DNA from: Aquimarina aquimarini
GTDB taxonomy: Bacteria > Bacteroidota > Bacteroidia > Flavobacteriales > Flavobacteriaceae
Direction of reading: 5' to 3'
Length of the DNA stretch: 64,000 nt
NCBI RefSeq assembly: GCF_900299535.1
Contig: NZ_OMKE01000039.1
Span: forward strand, 1-64,000
The notes under the pieces were generated by a model, which worked only from the letters and a program-made list of their open reading frames with translations, was not told the origin of the DNA and ran no database searches. Of this stretch, positions 16,549-25,482 are shown piece after piece. Position 1 is the first letter of the stretch. Each line of letters opens with the position of its first letter. The translations under genes were made by a program, and so were the position numbers.

Positions 16549-16556
16549 TAAATTTG
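16549..16556 (+). promoter_or_regulatory. Putative -7 box of the Lrp-family gene
   Basis: TAAATTTG is an exact match to TAnnTTTG, 35 bp before the ATG. No good TTTG element stands at the expected distance, so only the -7 element is supported. Confidence 0.35.
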
Positions 16557-16591
16557 CAATGTAAATAATCGGGAAAAATAATAAACACACT

Positions 16592-17071
16592 ATGGCAAAG
16601 TTTAAATTAGACGAGGTTGATCACCAAATACTGGATATGTTGATAGAAAATACACGTACTCCTTTTACTGATATCGCAAAGAAATTATTGATTTCTGCAG
16701 GTACAGTACATGTACGAGTTAAAAAAATGGAAGAAGCAGGTATTATTGAAGGATCTTCGCTAACATTGGACTATCAAAAATTAGGATATTCATTTATAGC
16801 ATATGTTGGTATTTATCTTCAGAATACTTCACAAACCAAATTTGTTTTAGAAAGAATTAATGAAATACCATTTGTTACTGTTGCTCATATCACTACAGGA
16901 AAGTTCAATATTTTTTGTAAAGTAAGAGCAAAAGATACAAACCATGCAAAAGATATTATCTTTAAACTTGATGATATTGATGGAGTATATCGTACAGAAA
17001 CAATGATTTCACTAGAAGAGAGTATTAATGATAAGAAACGATTAATGCATTCTATTTTTCAGGACTTATAA
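16592..17071 (+). CDS. Lrp/AsnC family transcriptional regulator
   Basis: This 159-aa protein has an N-terminal AsnC-type helix-turn-helix (residues 1-60: EVDHQILDMLIENTRTPFTD, then GTVHVRVKKMEEAGIIEG). The C-terminal RAM ligand-binding and oligomerisation domain spans about 68-150 (AYVGIYL, GKFNIFCKVRAKD, GVYRTETMISLEE). Such proteins sense amino acids and bind DNA as octamers. It stands alone between the carboxypeptidase and PEP carboxylase genes and is closed by a strong terminator. Specific effector unknown. Confidence 0.92.
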   Translation: MAKFKLDEVDHQILDMLIENTRTPFTDIAKKLLISAGTVHVRVKKMEEAGIIEGSSLTLDYQKLGYSFIAYVGIYLQNTSQTKFVLERINEIPFVTVAHITTGKFNIFCKVRAKDTNHAKDIIFKLDDIDGVYRTETMISLEESINDKKRLMHSIFQDL

Positions 17072-17094
17072 AGGGATATACTCTTACCATATAG

Positions 17095-17131
17095 AAAAAC
17101 CCTTTAAGAAAAATTCTTAAAGGGTTTTTTT
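17095..17131 (+). terminator. Rho-independent terminator after the Lrp gene
   Basis: A 16-bp perfect stem (17095-17110 with 17114-17129) encloses an AAA loop; the core is ACCCTTTAAGAA. The 3' arm ends in a run of seven T. The A-rich left flank could also let it work in reverse. Confidence 0.85.
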
Positions 17132-17221
17132 CTTAAAAGAATTCTGTTTAATACAGGAATTTATAGAGTTATAATAAAAAAGCATATTTATTAACCAAAT
17201 AAACCAAGTACCACCACACCA

Positions 17222-19807
17222 ATGGCTAGAAAACCAAAAATCGAACGTTTTAATGAGAATGTTCTTGCAAAGTACCAGATATACAATAGTATATTTATCA
17301 CATTACCTTTTGACACCATAACGAATACAGGTGTTCTATTACCTCTTTTTAAAGAAGTATGCGAAAAAGGATATGAGCAACATAAAAACCCTACAGAGAT
17401 TGTAGAACATTTTTTTGCATCATATCAAGATAATCCATCTTCTAAAGAAAAACATGAACTACTGTTTAGATTTATTCAATATATAGAAAGGCAAGTAGTA
17501 TTATTTGATGCTATAGAAGATGCCGCTTTTCCTGTAGTGAATAATATGGATGGTAGAGGAACTCTCAGAAGTATAAAAGAAGAAGCTCAAGCCAAAGGAC
17601 AATTAGAAGAACTTAAGGATTATTTAAGACGTTTTAAAATTCGCCCTACACTTACAGCGCATCCCACTCAATTTTATCCAGGAACAGTTCTAGGGATTAT
17701 ACATGACCTAGATGCAGCAATTCGTGATAATGATTCATCTAGAATAAAAAAATTACTAGCTCAGTTAGGTAAAACTGCTTTTTTTAAGAAAGAAAAACCA
17801 ACACCTTATGATGAGGCTGTAAGCTTGATTTGGTATCTAGAAAATGTCTTTTATCATTCAGCAAGTACTATTTATAATTATGTGCAACAAAATATTTTTG
17901 AAGGAGAGGATCTGGAAAACGATTTGATCAACCTTGGGTTTTGGCCTGGTGGAGATAGAGATGGAAATCCTTTTGTAACTACAGAGATTACCTTGAAAGT
18001 TGCCAAGAGATTGCGTAAAACAATTTTGATAAATTATTATAGAGATATAAGAAGGTTGAAACGTAGAATTACCTTTGGTAATCTTCAAGATAAAATTACA
18101 GTGCTTGAAAACGCACTCTATGATAATTTTTATTATGCAAAAACAGCAGAACCTTTATCGATAGAGACATTGATGAGTGGACTACTAGAGATCAAAAAAG
18201 AGTTAATAGCAGAGCACCAGTCATTATTTCTTGAAGATTTGCAGGATATGATTAATAAGGTGAAGATCTTTGGCTTTCATTTTGGGACATTAGATATTAG
18301 ACAAGATTCTAGAGTTCATCATAAAGTACTCACAGAGATTGTACAAAAAACAAATGCATTGGGATTAGGTTTTTTTCCAGACAATTATGAATCTCTTTCA
18401 GAAAATGAACAAATAGAAGTACTTTCTAAAGTAAAAGGAAAGCTTGACCCCTCAGTCTTTACAGAAGATATTGCAAGGGCCACCATAGAATCTATTTATG
18501 CTATTAAAACGATTCAACAAAATAATGGAGAAAGAGCAGCAAACCGTTACATTATCAGTAATAATGGTGATGTGTTGAATGTAATGGAAACCTTTGCCAT
18601 GATCCGTCTTTGTGATTGGGAGCAACCTACGGTTGATGTAATTCCTCTTTTTGAAACTGTACCTGATTTGCTAGTTGCACATGAGGTAATGGAATCATTA
18701 TATAGTAATTCAGTTTATATGAATCATCTTAAACGTCGTGGTATGAAACAGACCATAATGCTTGGTTTCTCTGATGGTACCAAGGATGGAGGATATTTGA
18801 TGGCAAATTGGGGGATTTTTAAGGCAAAAGAGGCTTTGACAGAAGTTTCTAGAAAATATAATGTAAAAGTTATCTTTTTTGATGGTAGAGGAGGACCACC
18901 AGCACGAGGTGGAGGGAATACAAATCAATTTTATGCCTCTCTTGGACCCACGATAGAAGATGAAGAGATACAACTTACCGTACAAGGGCAAACGATTAGT
19001 TCAAATTTTGGAACATTAGACTCCTGTCAATATAATTTAGAACAACTATTAGGCGCTGGAGTAGAAAATGAGCTGACTAATAATGAAGGAAATCTTTTCT
19101 CTATAGAGAATAAAGAAACTATGCAAGAACTTGCAGATATAAGCTATCAAACTTATGTCGATTTTAAAAACCACCCTAAGTTTCTTCCTTATTTAGAATA
19201 TATGAGTACCTTAAAATATTACGGAAAAGCAAATATAGGAAGTCGACCATCAAAACGAAGTAAAAGTGAAAGTTTAGATTTTGGAGACCTAAGAGCAATC
19301 CCATTTGTAGGAAGTTGGAGTCAATTAAAACAAAATGTACCTGGTTTTTATGGGGTAGGAACGGCTCTAAAGACGTATGAAGATAGAGGAGAATTTGATA
19401 AAATAATTACATTGTATAAAGAATCTCCTTTTTTTAGAGCATTGATAGGTAATAGTATGATGAGTCTTACTAAATCATTTTTTGAATTAACCTCATATAT
19501 GAAGGAAGATGAAGAATACGGGGCTTTTTGGGATATTATTCATGATGAGTATCTATTGACTAAGCGTTTGTTACTCAAATTAACAGGATATTCTGAATTG
19601 ATGCAAAATGAACCAGCAGGAAAAGCTTCTATAGATATTAGAGAAAATATTGTGTTGCCTTTACTTACAATACAACAATATGCGCTAAAGAAAATTCAGG
19701 AAATGAGTAAAGACAAAAATGCTGATCCAGAAATTTTAGCAATTTATGAGAAAATGGTAACCCGTTCTCTATTTGGAAATATAAACGCAAGTCGTAACTC
19801 TGCATAA
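17222..19807 (+). CDS. ppc: Phosphoenolpyruvate carboxylase
   Basis: This 861-aa enzyme adds bicarbonate to PEP to give oxaloacetate, refilling the TCA cycle. The catalytic His147 lies in RPTLTAHPTQFYPG, followed by WWGD-region equivalents LGFWPGGDRDGNPFVT. The second active-site block is MLGFSDGTKDGGYLMA and the third the Gly-rich loop FDGRGGPPARGGGNTNQF. GFHFGTLDIRQDSR is also conserved. The C-terminus ends LFGNINASRNSA instead of the common GMRNTG tetrapeptide ending, as in the flavobacterial branch. Monocistronic, with a terminator before it and a long palindrome 117 bp after it. Confidence 0.93.
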   Translation: MARKPKIERFNENVLAKYQIYNSIFITLPFDTITNTGVLLPLFKEVCEKGYEQHKNPTEIVEHFFASYQDNPSSKEKHELLFRFIQYIERQVVLFDAIEDAAFPVVNNMDGRGTLRSIKEEAQAKGQLEELKDYLRRFKIRPTLTAHPTQFYPGTVLGIIHDLDAAIRDNDSSRIKKLLAQLGKTAFFKKEKPTPYDEAVSLIWYLENVFYHSASTIYNYVQQNIFEGEDLENDLINLGFWPGGDRDGNPFVTTEITLKVAKRLRKTILINYYRDIRRLKRRITFGNLQDKITVLENALYDNFYYAKTAEPLSIETLMSGLLEIKKELIAEHQSLFLEDLQDMINKVKIFGFHFGTLDIRQDSRVHHKVLTEIVQKTNALGLGFFPDNYESLSENEQIEVLSKVKGKLDPSVFTEDIARATIESIYAIKTIQQNNGERAANRYIISNNGDVLNVMETFAMIRLCDWEQPTVDVIPLFETVPDLLVAHEVMESLYSNSVYMNHLKRRGMKQTIMLGFSDGTKDGGYLMANWGIFKAKEALTEVSRKYNVKVIFFDGRGGPPARGGGNTNQFYASLGPTIEDEEIQLTVQGQTISSNFGTLDSCQYNLEQLLGAGVENELTNNEGNLFSIENKETMQELADISYQTYVDFKNHPKFLPYLEYMSTLKYYGKANIGSRPSKRSKSESLDFGDLRAIPFVGSWSQLKQNVPGFYGVGTALKTYEDRGEFDKIITLYKESPFFRALIGNSMMSLTKSFFELTSYMKEDEEYGAFWDIIHDEYLLTKRLLLKLTGYSELMQNEPAGKASIDIRENIVLPLLTIQQYALKKIQEMSKDKNADPEILAIYEKMVTRSLFGNINASRNSA

Positions 19808-19923
19808 GTAGAAATATGGTCTACTCACTAAGTGAGATTTTAATACTCTGAAGCTTGCTTCGAAATTAAAGGTTTATTTCAAACGAATACTTTGTGGGCT
19901 TACTCCAAAGTAATTTATTTATG
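19808..19923. other. Hairpin-rich spacer after ppc
   Basis: This 116-bp spacer contains two small hairpins, CTCAC-TAA-GTGAG (19824-19836) and GAAGC-TT-GCTTC (19850-19861), and a GC-richer TGGGCTTACTCC stretch. It has the look of a degenerate intergenic repeat unit, but no second copy is visible here. No open frame is present. Confidence 0.3.
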
Positions 19924-19961
19924 AATGTATTGAGACTAATCATGATTAGTCTCAATACATT
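19924..19961. terminator. Perfect 38-bp palindrome, possible terminator of ppc
   Basis: The 38 bases are exactly self-complementary around 19942/19943 (arms run from AATGTATTGAGAC to its complement). As RNA this gives a long stem with a minimal loop. Only three T follow, so termination may be weak. The length and perfection fit a terminator or a protein-binding palindrome. Confidence 0.5.
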
Positions 19962-19990
19962 TGATTAATATAATTTCAAAAATTAGGCAT

Positions 19991-20515
19991 ATGCAACAAA
20001 TCATTTTACCAGATCTAGAACAAAAAGAATTTAGTTCTTATTATGGTACGTACATTAATAAAGTTGTACACAAGGATATTGTTAAAGGATTAGAAGTAGG
20101 TAAAACAGATTTTATTGATTTTGTACAATCTATTCCTGAAGAAAAATTAACCTACGCATACGCAAAGGATAAATGGACTTTGGCAGAAGTATTCGTTCAT
20201 ATTATTGATACCGAAAGAATATTTGCATATCGAGCATTGCGTTTTGCTAGAAATGATAAAACACCAATTACGGGCTTTGAACAAAACGATTATGTGCCAT
20301 ACTCTAATGCAAATACGTATAGCAAAGAGGATATCATTTTTGATTTTGAAGCTGTACGCAATAGTTCAATTTCATTATTCAATAGGTTTACAGGAGATAT
20401 GTTAGGTAGGATAGGCGAGGCAAGTGGTGACCCTATGAGTGCAAGAGCAGCAGGGTATATAATGTCTGGGCATCAGATTCACCATTTTCAGGTAATAAAA
20501 GAAAGGTATTTTTAG
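19991..20515 (+). CDS. DinB / YfiT-like metal-binding protein
   Basis: This 174-aa protein is a four-helix bundle of the DinB superfamily, started at the ATG at 19991 (MQQIILPDLEQ). The three metal-binding histidines are recognisable: AEVFVHIIDTERIFAYRALR (first His), and MSGHQIHHFQVIKERYF near the C-terminus (second and third). Members bind nickel or zinc and include thiol-S-transferases. Here WTLAEVFVHIIDTE matches the DUF664/DinB_2 type. It stands alone downstream of ppc. The catalysed reaction cannot be inferred. Confidence 0.87.
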   Translation: MQQIILPDLEQKEFSSYYGTYINKVVHKDIVKGLEVGKTDFIDFVQSIPEEKLTYAYAKDKWTLAEVFVHIIDTERIFAYRALRFARNDKTPITGFEQNDYVPYSNANTYSKEDIIFDFEAVRNSSISLFNRFTGDMLGRIGEASGDPMSARAAGYIMSGHQIHHFQVIKERYF

Positions 20516-20701
20516 TTTTGTAAAGTCTTGAGGAGTAGGGTTTTGAAGATTTAAATTATACCTATAATTTTTAATTATATAACAGAATCTTTATGCAGTG
20601 ATTATTGTATAAAGATTTTAAGGTATTTATATAATATATTTAATGGGTTTTTCACTGAAAACCGTGTAAAACAAATAGTTTATGGTTTTTATTTTTGTAA
20701 G

Positions 20702-21487
20702 ATGAGATATAAGTATTTGATATTAATCGCCTTTTTTATAGTTAGTATTAAAATACGATCACAAGTCCCTATCATAGCTACAGCATGGAAAGATCAAGTC
20801 ACCAGTTATGAGGAATTAGTGGCAATTGATAAAAATGACTTCTTACAGTATGACTTTTCATCAATTTTTTCTAATTATAATAGATTTAAAGGTGATCCAT
20901 GGTCTTCTTATGTAGGTGTTTTTGGACCAAAAAATACCAGAATTGAATTTCATTTACAAGCAATTAGATCTACTGATGAAACCTATCAAATAAAAGGTTT
21001 TAGTAAGCTAGGAAAAAATATTCGATCCCTTGAAGGTTTGTTTAAAATAAAGAGTTTTTTTAAAAGTAAAAACAGAGAAATATATTTCATGTTATTTGAA
21101 TATAATCTCAAGGAACCAGGAGATAGAAATGGAGATGGGTATTTTACAGGAATTGGAAGTATCGTTTTTCAAGTTAGTGATGATGATGATAATACTGTTA
21201 ATATTTTTTGGGCTACTTCTGGAGAACTTAGAAAATATAACAATGTCTTTGCTGGTACTTGGAATAGATATAACTCAAAAGTTTCCAGAGAATGTGTTTT
21301 TTCTTTTAGTCCTACTGGTTTTGCACAACTTCCATTTCGAGAGTATTTTTATAAAGAGTTTGAAGAAGATGATGAGTGTAAATGTAATTATGACATTAAA
21401 GAAGAATTTATGAAATACGGTTGGGAAGATTATTATGGTGGGAGCAAAGATGATTGGTGGTATGATTTAGAGATCTTTTTTGAATGA
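20702..21487 (+). CDS. Unknown secreted protein
   Basis: This 261-aa protein has a signal peptide (residues 1-21, MRYKYLILIAFFIVSIKIRS, cleavage before QVP). The mature part has a Trp/Tyr-rich, acidic C-terminus (FEEDDECKCNYDIKEEF, then WWYDLEIFFE) and a Ca-like NGDGYF turn at NRNGDGYFTGIG-type sequence (GDRNGDGYF). It has no domain I recognise. Two cysteines in ECKC may pair. It is followed 58 bp later by a lipoprotein gene on the same strand, so they may be cotranscribed. TATTTTTG at 20690-20697 would match a -7 box but would place transcription start almost at the ATG. Confidence 0.7.
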   Translation: MRYKYLILIAFFIVSIKIRSQVPIIATAWKDQVTSYEELVAIDKNDFLQYDFSSIFSNYNRFKGDPWSSYVGVFGPKNTRIEFHLQAIRSTDETYQIKGFSKLGKNIRSLEGLFKIKSFFKSKNREIYFMLFEYNLKEPGDRNGDGYFTGIGSIVFQVSDDDDNTVNIFWATSGELRKYNNVFAGTWNRYNSKVSRECVFSFSPTGFAQLPFREYFYKEFEEDDECKCNYDIKEEFMKYGWEDYYGGSKDDWWYDLEIFFE

Positions 21488-21545
21488 GCATCAACTTATG
21501 ACAGTTATAGAAAAAATGCTATCCTGTCATTATTTATTATGAAAA

Positions 21546-22061
21546 ATGATAACAAAAATTAAAATAATAACTTTTATTTCTCTTTTTTTTAGCTGTAACT
21601 TGACTAATAGTGTTCAGAAAATGAATGATACTTCAGACATGAAGAACTTTACCAATATATCAGATATAATAAGTATTACAGAATTTGAAAAAATCAAAAC
21701 ATTTATACTTACAAAAGGAGATAGAATGTTTTATCGAAGTTTTGATAGTAACAACCCTCATTTTAAGTTTACAAATTTTGATGTATTCATGGGGGCTGAT
21801 ATTGGACAAGCTAATATAAATAATGATCCTACTATTTCAGATTTTAATGAACTTACAATAGTAGATAGGAATGCTGATATTACATATTATCATATTGTGA
21901 TTGTGAGAAAAGGGGACTTAAAAGCTCAAAAAGCGTGGATTATAAAGGGAATGAAAGAAGAACAAGTGTATCTCGTAGATGTTTATAGTAAAGGAGTAGA
22001 ATTGATGCTAAATAATCTACCAAACTACTTAAAAAAAATAAAAAAAGAAATAGCTATATAA
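21546..22061 (+). CDS. Unknown lipoprotein
   Basis: This 171-aa protein has a short hydrophobic leader ending SLFFSCNL, a lipobox-like site with Cys17. The mature region is mixed alpha/beta, with FEKIKTFILTKGDRMFYRSF and a C-terminal lysine-rich helix (LKKIKKEIAI). No family is recognised. It follows the unknown secreted protein gene by 58 bp. The two could form a small secreted module; the base composition is as AT-rich as the surrounding spacers, as often seen for lineage-specific genes. Confidence 0.65.
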   Translation: MITKIKIITFISLFFSCNLTNSVQKMNDTSDMKNFTNISDIISITEFEKIKTFILTKGDRMFYRSFDSNNPHFKFTNFDVFMGADIGQANINNDPTISDFNELTIVDRNADITYYHIVIVRKGDLKAQKAWIIKGMKEEQVYLVDVYSKGVELMLNNLPNYLKKIKKEIAI

Positions 22062-22534
22062 AATCTTCTTCTTGATTTAAGGGTAATCATGGTATTTTCA
22101 GTCATTTAGGTTGCATGTTATTTATATAACTTGAGAATAAGTGTATTTATATACAAAAACATGTGTCCTGAAAACAAAATAATCTTCTAAATGATTATTT
22201 GATATTAGTCAAATTTTTTTCTGCAAAAACTAAATACATTTGCTTACAACTTAAGAAAGTTACTAAGTGTAAAATTGTTTTATATGAAGCAATTATTCTT
22301 TTAAGTCATTTTAAACAATTAAAAAGAAGAATATATTATCGATTTTTTTTAATAAATGAAGAATTTTTAGATTTCCCATTTCTATATGGTCAAACCAGTA
22401 GTACTCTGGTTTTTTGCTGAATTGAATAAGTAAAAAGTAAGGAATAAAAATCTGATAAAATGGGCTTACATAAAGTATATATACTCTTTAAATAATACAG
22501 ATAAAACCTTTAGCGCTTTCAAAAAAAAAATAAA
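22062..22534. other. 473-bp AT-rich intergenic region
   Basis: A small hairpin AATAATC-N8-GATTATT (about 22180-22201) may end the upstream lipoprotein transcript. A frame at 22199-22420 is present but looks non-coding (poor composition, no recognisable start context). An A-run precedes the next gene. No consensus promoter or RNA gene is seen. Confidence 0.4.
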
Positions 22535-24076
22535 ATGAGCATAAAAAAAATCGTGTTAGCTATTTTTCCTTTATTTCTTCTGTTTTCTTGTTCTGAAGAT
22601 GACTCAGATACTTCAAATCCCACTAATAAAATACCTAAGATTGTTTCTTTTGAATTTATGAAGAGTGATAATAGTAGCCTTTCTGCAGATGTTTCTGCAA
22701 CGATAAATCATACAGAAAAAACAATTAGTGTTATTTTTCCTCCTAATACTGCACTAGAATCTCTTATTCCTTCAATATCGGTATCAGAAGGTGTGGATAT
22801 AACGCCTAATAATATGGTTGAACAGGATTTTAGAGAACCATCTATATATATACTTAGCGGAGAAGGATTTGAAAAAACAGAATATACTATTACTACGTTT
22901 GTAACAGGCAGTGATAAAGCGGCAATTCAAAAACTTAGTTTTTTAACAAGTAATAATCCCCATTTGGTTGAAAACATTACTACAGTTATAGAAGGTTCAG
23001 TTATAAAAGCCCAAATATCGGAAGCCATAGATCTTTCAGCGTTAATTCCTTCTATAGAAATTTTTGAAGGAGCAAGTATTAGCCCTGATAATAATACCCC
23101 TATGGATTTTACCGAGGATGTAAAATATATCGTTACAGCTCAAGATGCTACAACTAAATCAGAATATACTGTTCAAATAACAAGCTTAAGCAGTACTAAA
23201 GAAATCACTAAATTTCAATTTAGTATTGATAGCCAAATATATGATGCCAATATTGATCATAATACCTTTGAGGTTTCTCTAGCATTACCTTATAATACAG
23301 ATTTGACAAACTTAGTACCAATTGTAGAGATCGGTAGTGCAATAAGTATTACCCCTTCAAGCAGTGTAGCACAAAACTTTAATGAAGTCGTTATATATAC
23401 GATAACAGCAGAAGATGGCAGTACGCAAGAATATAAAGCTATTATAACTACTATGACAGCCTCACAAAATGATAGAGCCGTTTTAGAAGAACTATATAAT
23501 CTTAACAAAGATTATAATTCATTATTTACTTATTTGAATTGGGATTTGGATGCTGATAATATGGACAGTTGGGAAGGAGTAACTTTATCAGGAACAAGAG
23601 TAACAGAACTTATTATCTCATCTACAATAAATATCTATAAACTACCAGAAAGCATAGGTAAGCTTTCAGAACTAAATGGACTAACTATTGTGGGGTCAAA
23701 ATTGAATACTTTACCTACTCAAATAGGTGATTTAGAAAAATTAGAAATACTCACCATAACTAATAATAAGAATCTTACATCAATTCCAGCAGAAATAGGG
23801 AAACTAAAATCATTAAATAGCCTTATTTTATATGATAATAATCTGAATGAATTACCTGTAGAAATCAGACAAATGACTAGTGTATTTCGAATAGATGTAA
23901 AAAACAATAATTTAAACTCTCTACCAGTAGAAATTGCTAACATACCTAATTTATTAGTTTTAAATGTTTCAGGTAACCCTTTAATCGTTATTCCACAGGT
24001 GATTTGTGATATGAAAACAGAAACTACCAACGTAAGTATATTAATTACAAAAGATGAAGAAGATGTCTGTAGTTAA
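22535..24076 (+). CDS. Leucine-rich-repeat surface lipoprotein with DUF5018-like repeats
   Basis: This 513-aa lipoprotein has a signal ending LFLLFSCSEDD (lipid Cys19) followed by an acidic linker that favours surface export in Bacteroidota. Three successive modules of about 90 residues (roughly 30-122, 124-215, 217-305) each contain a V/I-x-x-P-x-N-T/A block and end with TEYTITT / SEYTVQITS / QEYKAIITT; they resemble DUF5018 Ig-like units. The C-terminal part (about 355-505) holds about five leucine-rich repeats (LPESIGKLSELNGL, IPAEIGKLKSLNSLILYDN, LPVEIANIPNLLVLNVSGN). Likely a cell-surface binding or adhesion protein; ligand unknown. Confidence 0.85.
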   Translation: MSIKKIVLAIFPLFLLFSCSEDDSDTSNPTNKIPKIVSFEFMKSDNSSLSADVSATINHTEKTISVIFPPNTALESLIPSISVSEGVDITPNNMVEQDFREPSIYILSGEGFEKTEYTITTFVTGSDKAAIQKLSFLTSNNPHLVENITTVIEGSVIKAQISEAIDLSALIPSIEIFEGASISPDNNTPMDFTEDVKYIVTAQDATTKSEYTVQITSLSSTKEITKFQFSIDSQIYDANIDHNTFEVSLALPYNTDLTNLVPIVEIGSAISITPSSSVAQNFNEVVIYTITAEDGSTQEYKAIITTMTASQNDRAVLEELYNLNKDYNSLFTYLNWDLDADNMDSWEGVTLSGTRVTELIISSTINIYKLPESIGKLSELNGLTIVGSKLNTLPTQIGDLEKLEILTITNNKNLTSIPAEIGKLKSLNSLILYDNNLNELPVEIRQMTSVFRIDVKNNNLNSLPVEIANIPNLLVLNVSGNPLIVIPQVICDMKTETTNVSILITKDEEDVCS

Positions 24077-24117
24077 AAATATTATTTTTTTGTTTTGAAA
24101 AGTGATTAGTATGACCC

Positions 24118-24156
24118 AGCTCCCTAAGTTGTCATGGATAGGGAGCTTTTACTTTT
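24118..24156 (+). terminator. Rho-independent terminator
   Basis: Stem AGCTCCCTA (24118-24126) pairs perfectly with TAGGGAGCT (24139-24147), with a 12-nt loop and a T-rich tail. It ends the leucine-rich-repeat gene and lies just before the 3' end of the convergent esterase gene. Confidence 0.8.
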
Positions 24157-24163
24157 ATCTATT

Positions 24164-24802
24164 TTATAAAACATCGATCAACGTTTTTGGATCTAATTCA
24201 TGTCCTCCAGTATGAGTTATAAACTTAATCTGAGGTAGTATTTCTTGTAATCTTCTGATTTGGTTTTCTACTTTATCAATTTCAAAATATGGATCTTTTT
24301 CTCCAAGAATATGGGACACTTTTGTGTCTTGAGACATAAAAGTAAAATCCTCTTTAGATAATTCTTTAGGGAACCCACCAGATATGATAACAAGAGCATC
24401 ACAATGTATTTTGCGACTCGCTATCCATCTACTGGCAATACTTACTCCCTGTGAATATCCTAGTACAACCAATTTTGTGCCCTCAGGGATTTTTTCTGAA
24501 GCTATAAGAGCATCTATATACCGTAACACATTCTCGGTATCAGATTGTGTGTTCTCTTTTGTTAACCAGCTAGAACCAACACGTTTATACGAATTGTCTT
24601 TATAATATTTTGAAGGAGCTTGTGGAGCAATAATATAGTTTTCTTCTTTGTTTAGCCCATCAAAAAACCTAATAAAATAACGACTTAAATATCCTATACC
24701 ATGAAAAACTAACCAAACTGTTTTTGTAGTAGACTGTAAGTTATTTATGGTAGAATAAGTATTTGTAGCATTATATGTAACTTCTTTTTCGGTAGTATTC
24801 AT
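24164..24802 (-). CDS. Alpha/beta hydrolase, carboxylesterase-like
   Basis: This protein is 212 aa from the ATG at 24802 (MNTTEKEVTYN). The frame stays open for another 50 codons upstream, but that stretch is a string of hydrophobic residues without counterpart in the family. Family features are VWLVFHGIGYLSR (oxyanion region), VLGYSQGVSIASRW with the nucleophile Ser in GxSxG, HILGEKDPYFE with the acid, and THTGGHELD with the His. It fits the phospholipase/carboxylesterase (YpfH/YtpA-like) group acting on short esters in the cytoplasm. It is divergent from the menaquinone cluster. Confidence 0.85.
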   Translation of the reverse strand: MNTTEKEVTYNATNTYSTINNLQSTTKTVWLVFHGIGYLSRYFIRFFDGLNKEENYIIAPQAPSKYYKDNSYKRVGSSWLTKENTQSDTENVLRYIDALIASEKIPEGTKLVVLGYSQGVSIASRWIASRKIHCDALVIISGGFPKELSKEDFTFMSQDTKVSHILGEKDPYFEIDKVENQIRRLQEILPQIKFITHTGGHELDPKTLIDVL

Positions 24803-25002
24803 GAGGTATTGGTAAAAATATTTTTGTTCAAAGACCCGCAAGATATTTTGTTTTTTTATTATAAAAAATAAGAACATCAAAAAAATAAATGAAGCATACT
24901 GTAGAAAAAGGTAAAAGAGATAAACTAATCTAGGAGATTTTTTAAGAATCACAGTTAAGTAACAATAAAAATGACTAGATCGGATAACAAAAGATGTAGG
25001 AG

Positions 25003-25034
25003 TTAGAATTATTAAAACTCATTGTATATTTTTG
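25003..25034 (+). promoter_or_regulatory. Putative promoter of the menaquinone cluster
   Basis: TTAG (25003-25006), a 20-bp spacer and an exact -7 box TATTTTTG (25027-25034). Predicted transcription start lies about 15 nt before the ATG at 25056. A TTG at 25032 that would extend the gene is inside the -7 box and is therefore unlikely to be used. Confidence 0.45.
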
Positions 25035-25055
25035 TTTCAAATTTTTTTGAAGCTT

Positions 25056-25481
25056 ATGGAGTTAACTCAGTCAGAAATATTGGAATTATGTGCCAATATG
25101 TGTAAAAATACTTTGATGGAAACTTTAGAGATTTCCTTCTGTGAAGTAGGAGATTCTTATTTGGTAGCCAAAATGCCAGTAACTTCAAGAGTATATCAAC
25201 CAGATGGGGTTTTACATGGTGGCGCTATGGTTGCCTTAGCAGAAAGTGTAGGGAGTGCTGCTTCTTATGTTTTCATGAATAATAAGGAGTTTTATATACG
25301 AGGAATAGAAATATCTGCAAATCATGTAAAGAGTGTAAAGGATGGATATGTTTATGCAAAAGCAGAAGTGTTACACAAAGGCCGTACCACTCAGCTTTGG
25401 GATATCAAAATACGCGATGAAGAAGATAATTTGGTATCAATAGTAAAGTTAACAACTATTGCACTTCCTAAAACGAAGTAG
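25056..25481 (+). CDS. menI: Hotdog-fold thioesterase, probably DHNA-CoA thioesterase
   Basis: This 141-aa PaaI/YdiI-type hotdog protein has the active-site signature PDGVLHGGAMVALAESVGS, in which His-Gly-Gly and the downstream Glu are catalytic in YdiI-like enzymes. It stops one base before menF and two genes before menD, so it most likely hydrolyses 1,4-dihydroxy-2-naphthoyl-CoA in menaquinone synthesis. That assignment is by operon context. The fold call itself is secure. Start chosen at the ATG at 25056. Confidence 0.8.
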   Translation: MELTQSEILELCANMCKNTLMETLEISFCEVGDSYLVAKMPVTSRVYQPDGVLHGGAMVALAESVGSAASYVFMNNKEFYIRGIEISANHVKSVKDGYVYAKAEVLHKGRTTQLWDIKIRDEEDNLVSIVKLTTIALPKTK

Positions 25482-25482
25482 T

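Noticed and set aside
22199..22420. A 73-codon plus-strand open frame
   Set aside because: Low-complexity, Lys/Leu/Phe-rich translation in a very AT-rich spacer with no signal, domain or convincing start context.
24803..24952. N-terminal 50-codon extension of the esterase as a membrane anchor
   Set aside because: The residues are hydrophobic but follow no signal or anchor layout and the enzyme family begins near the ATG at 24802. A real anchor cannot be fully excluded.
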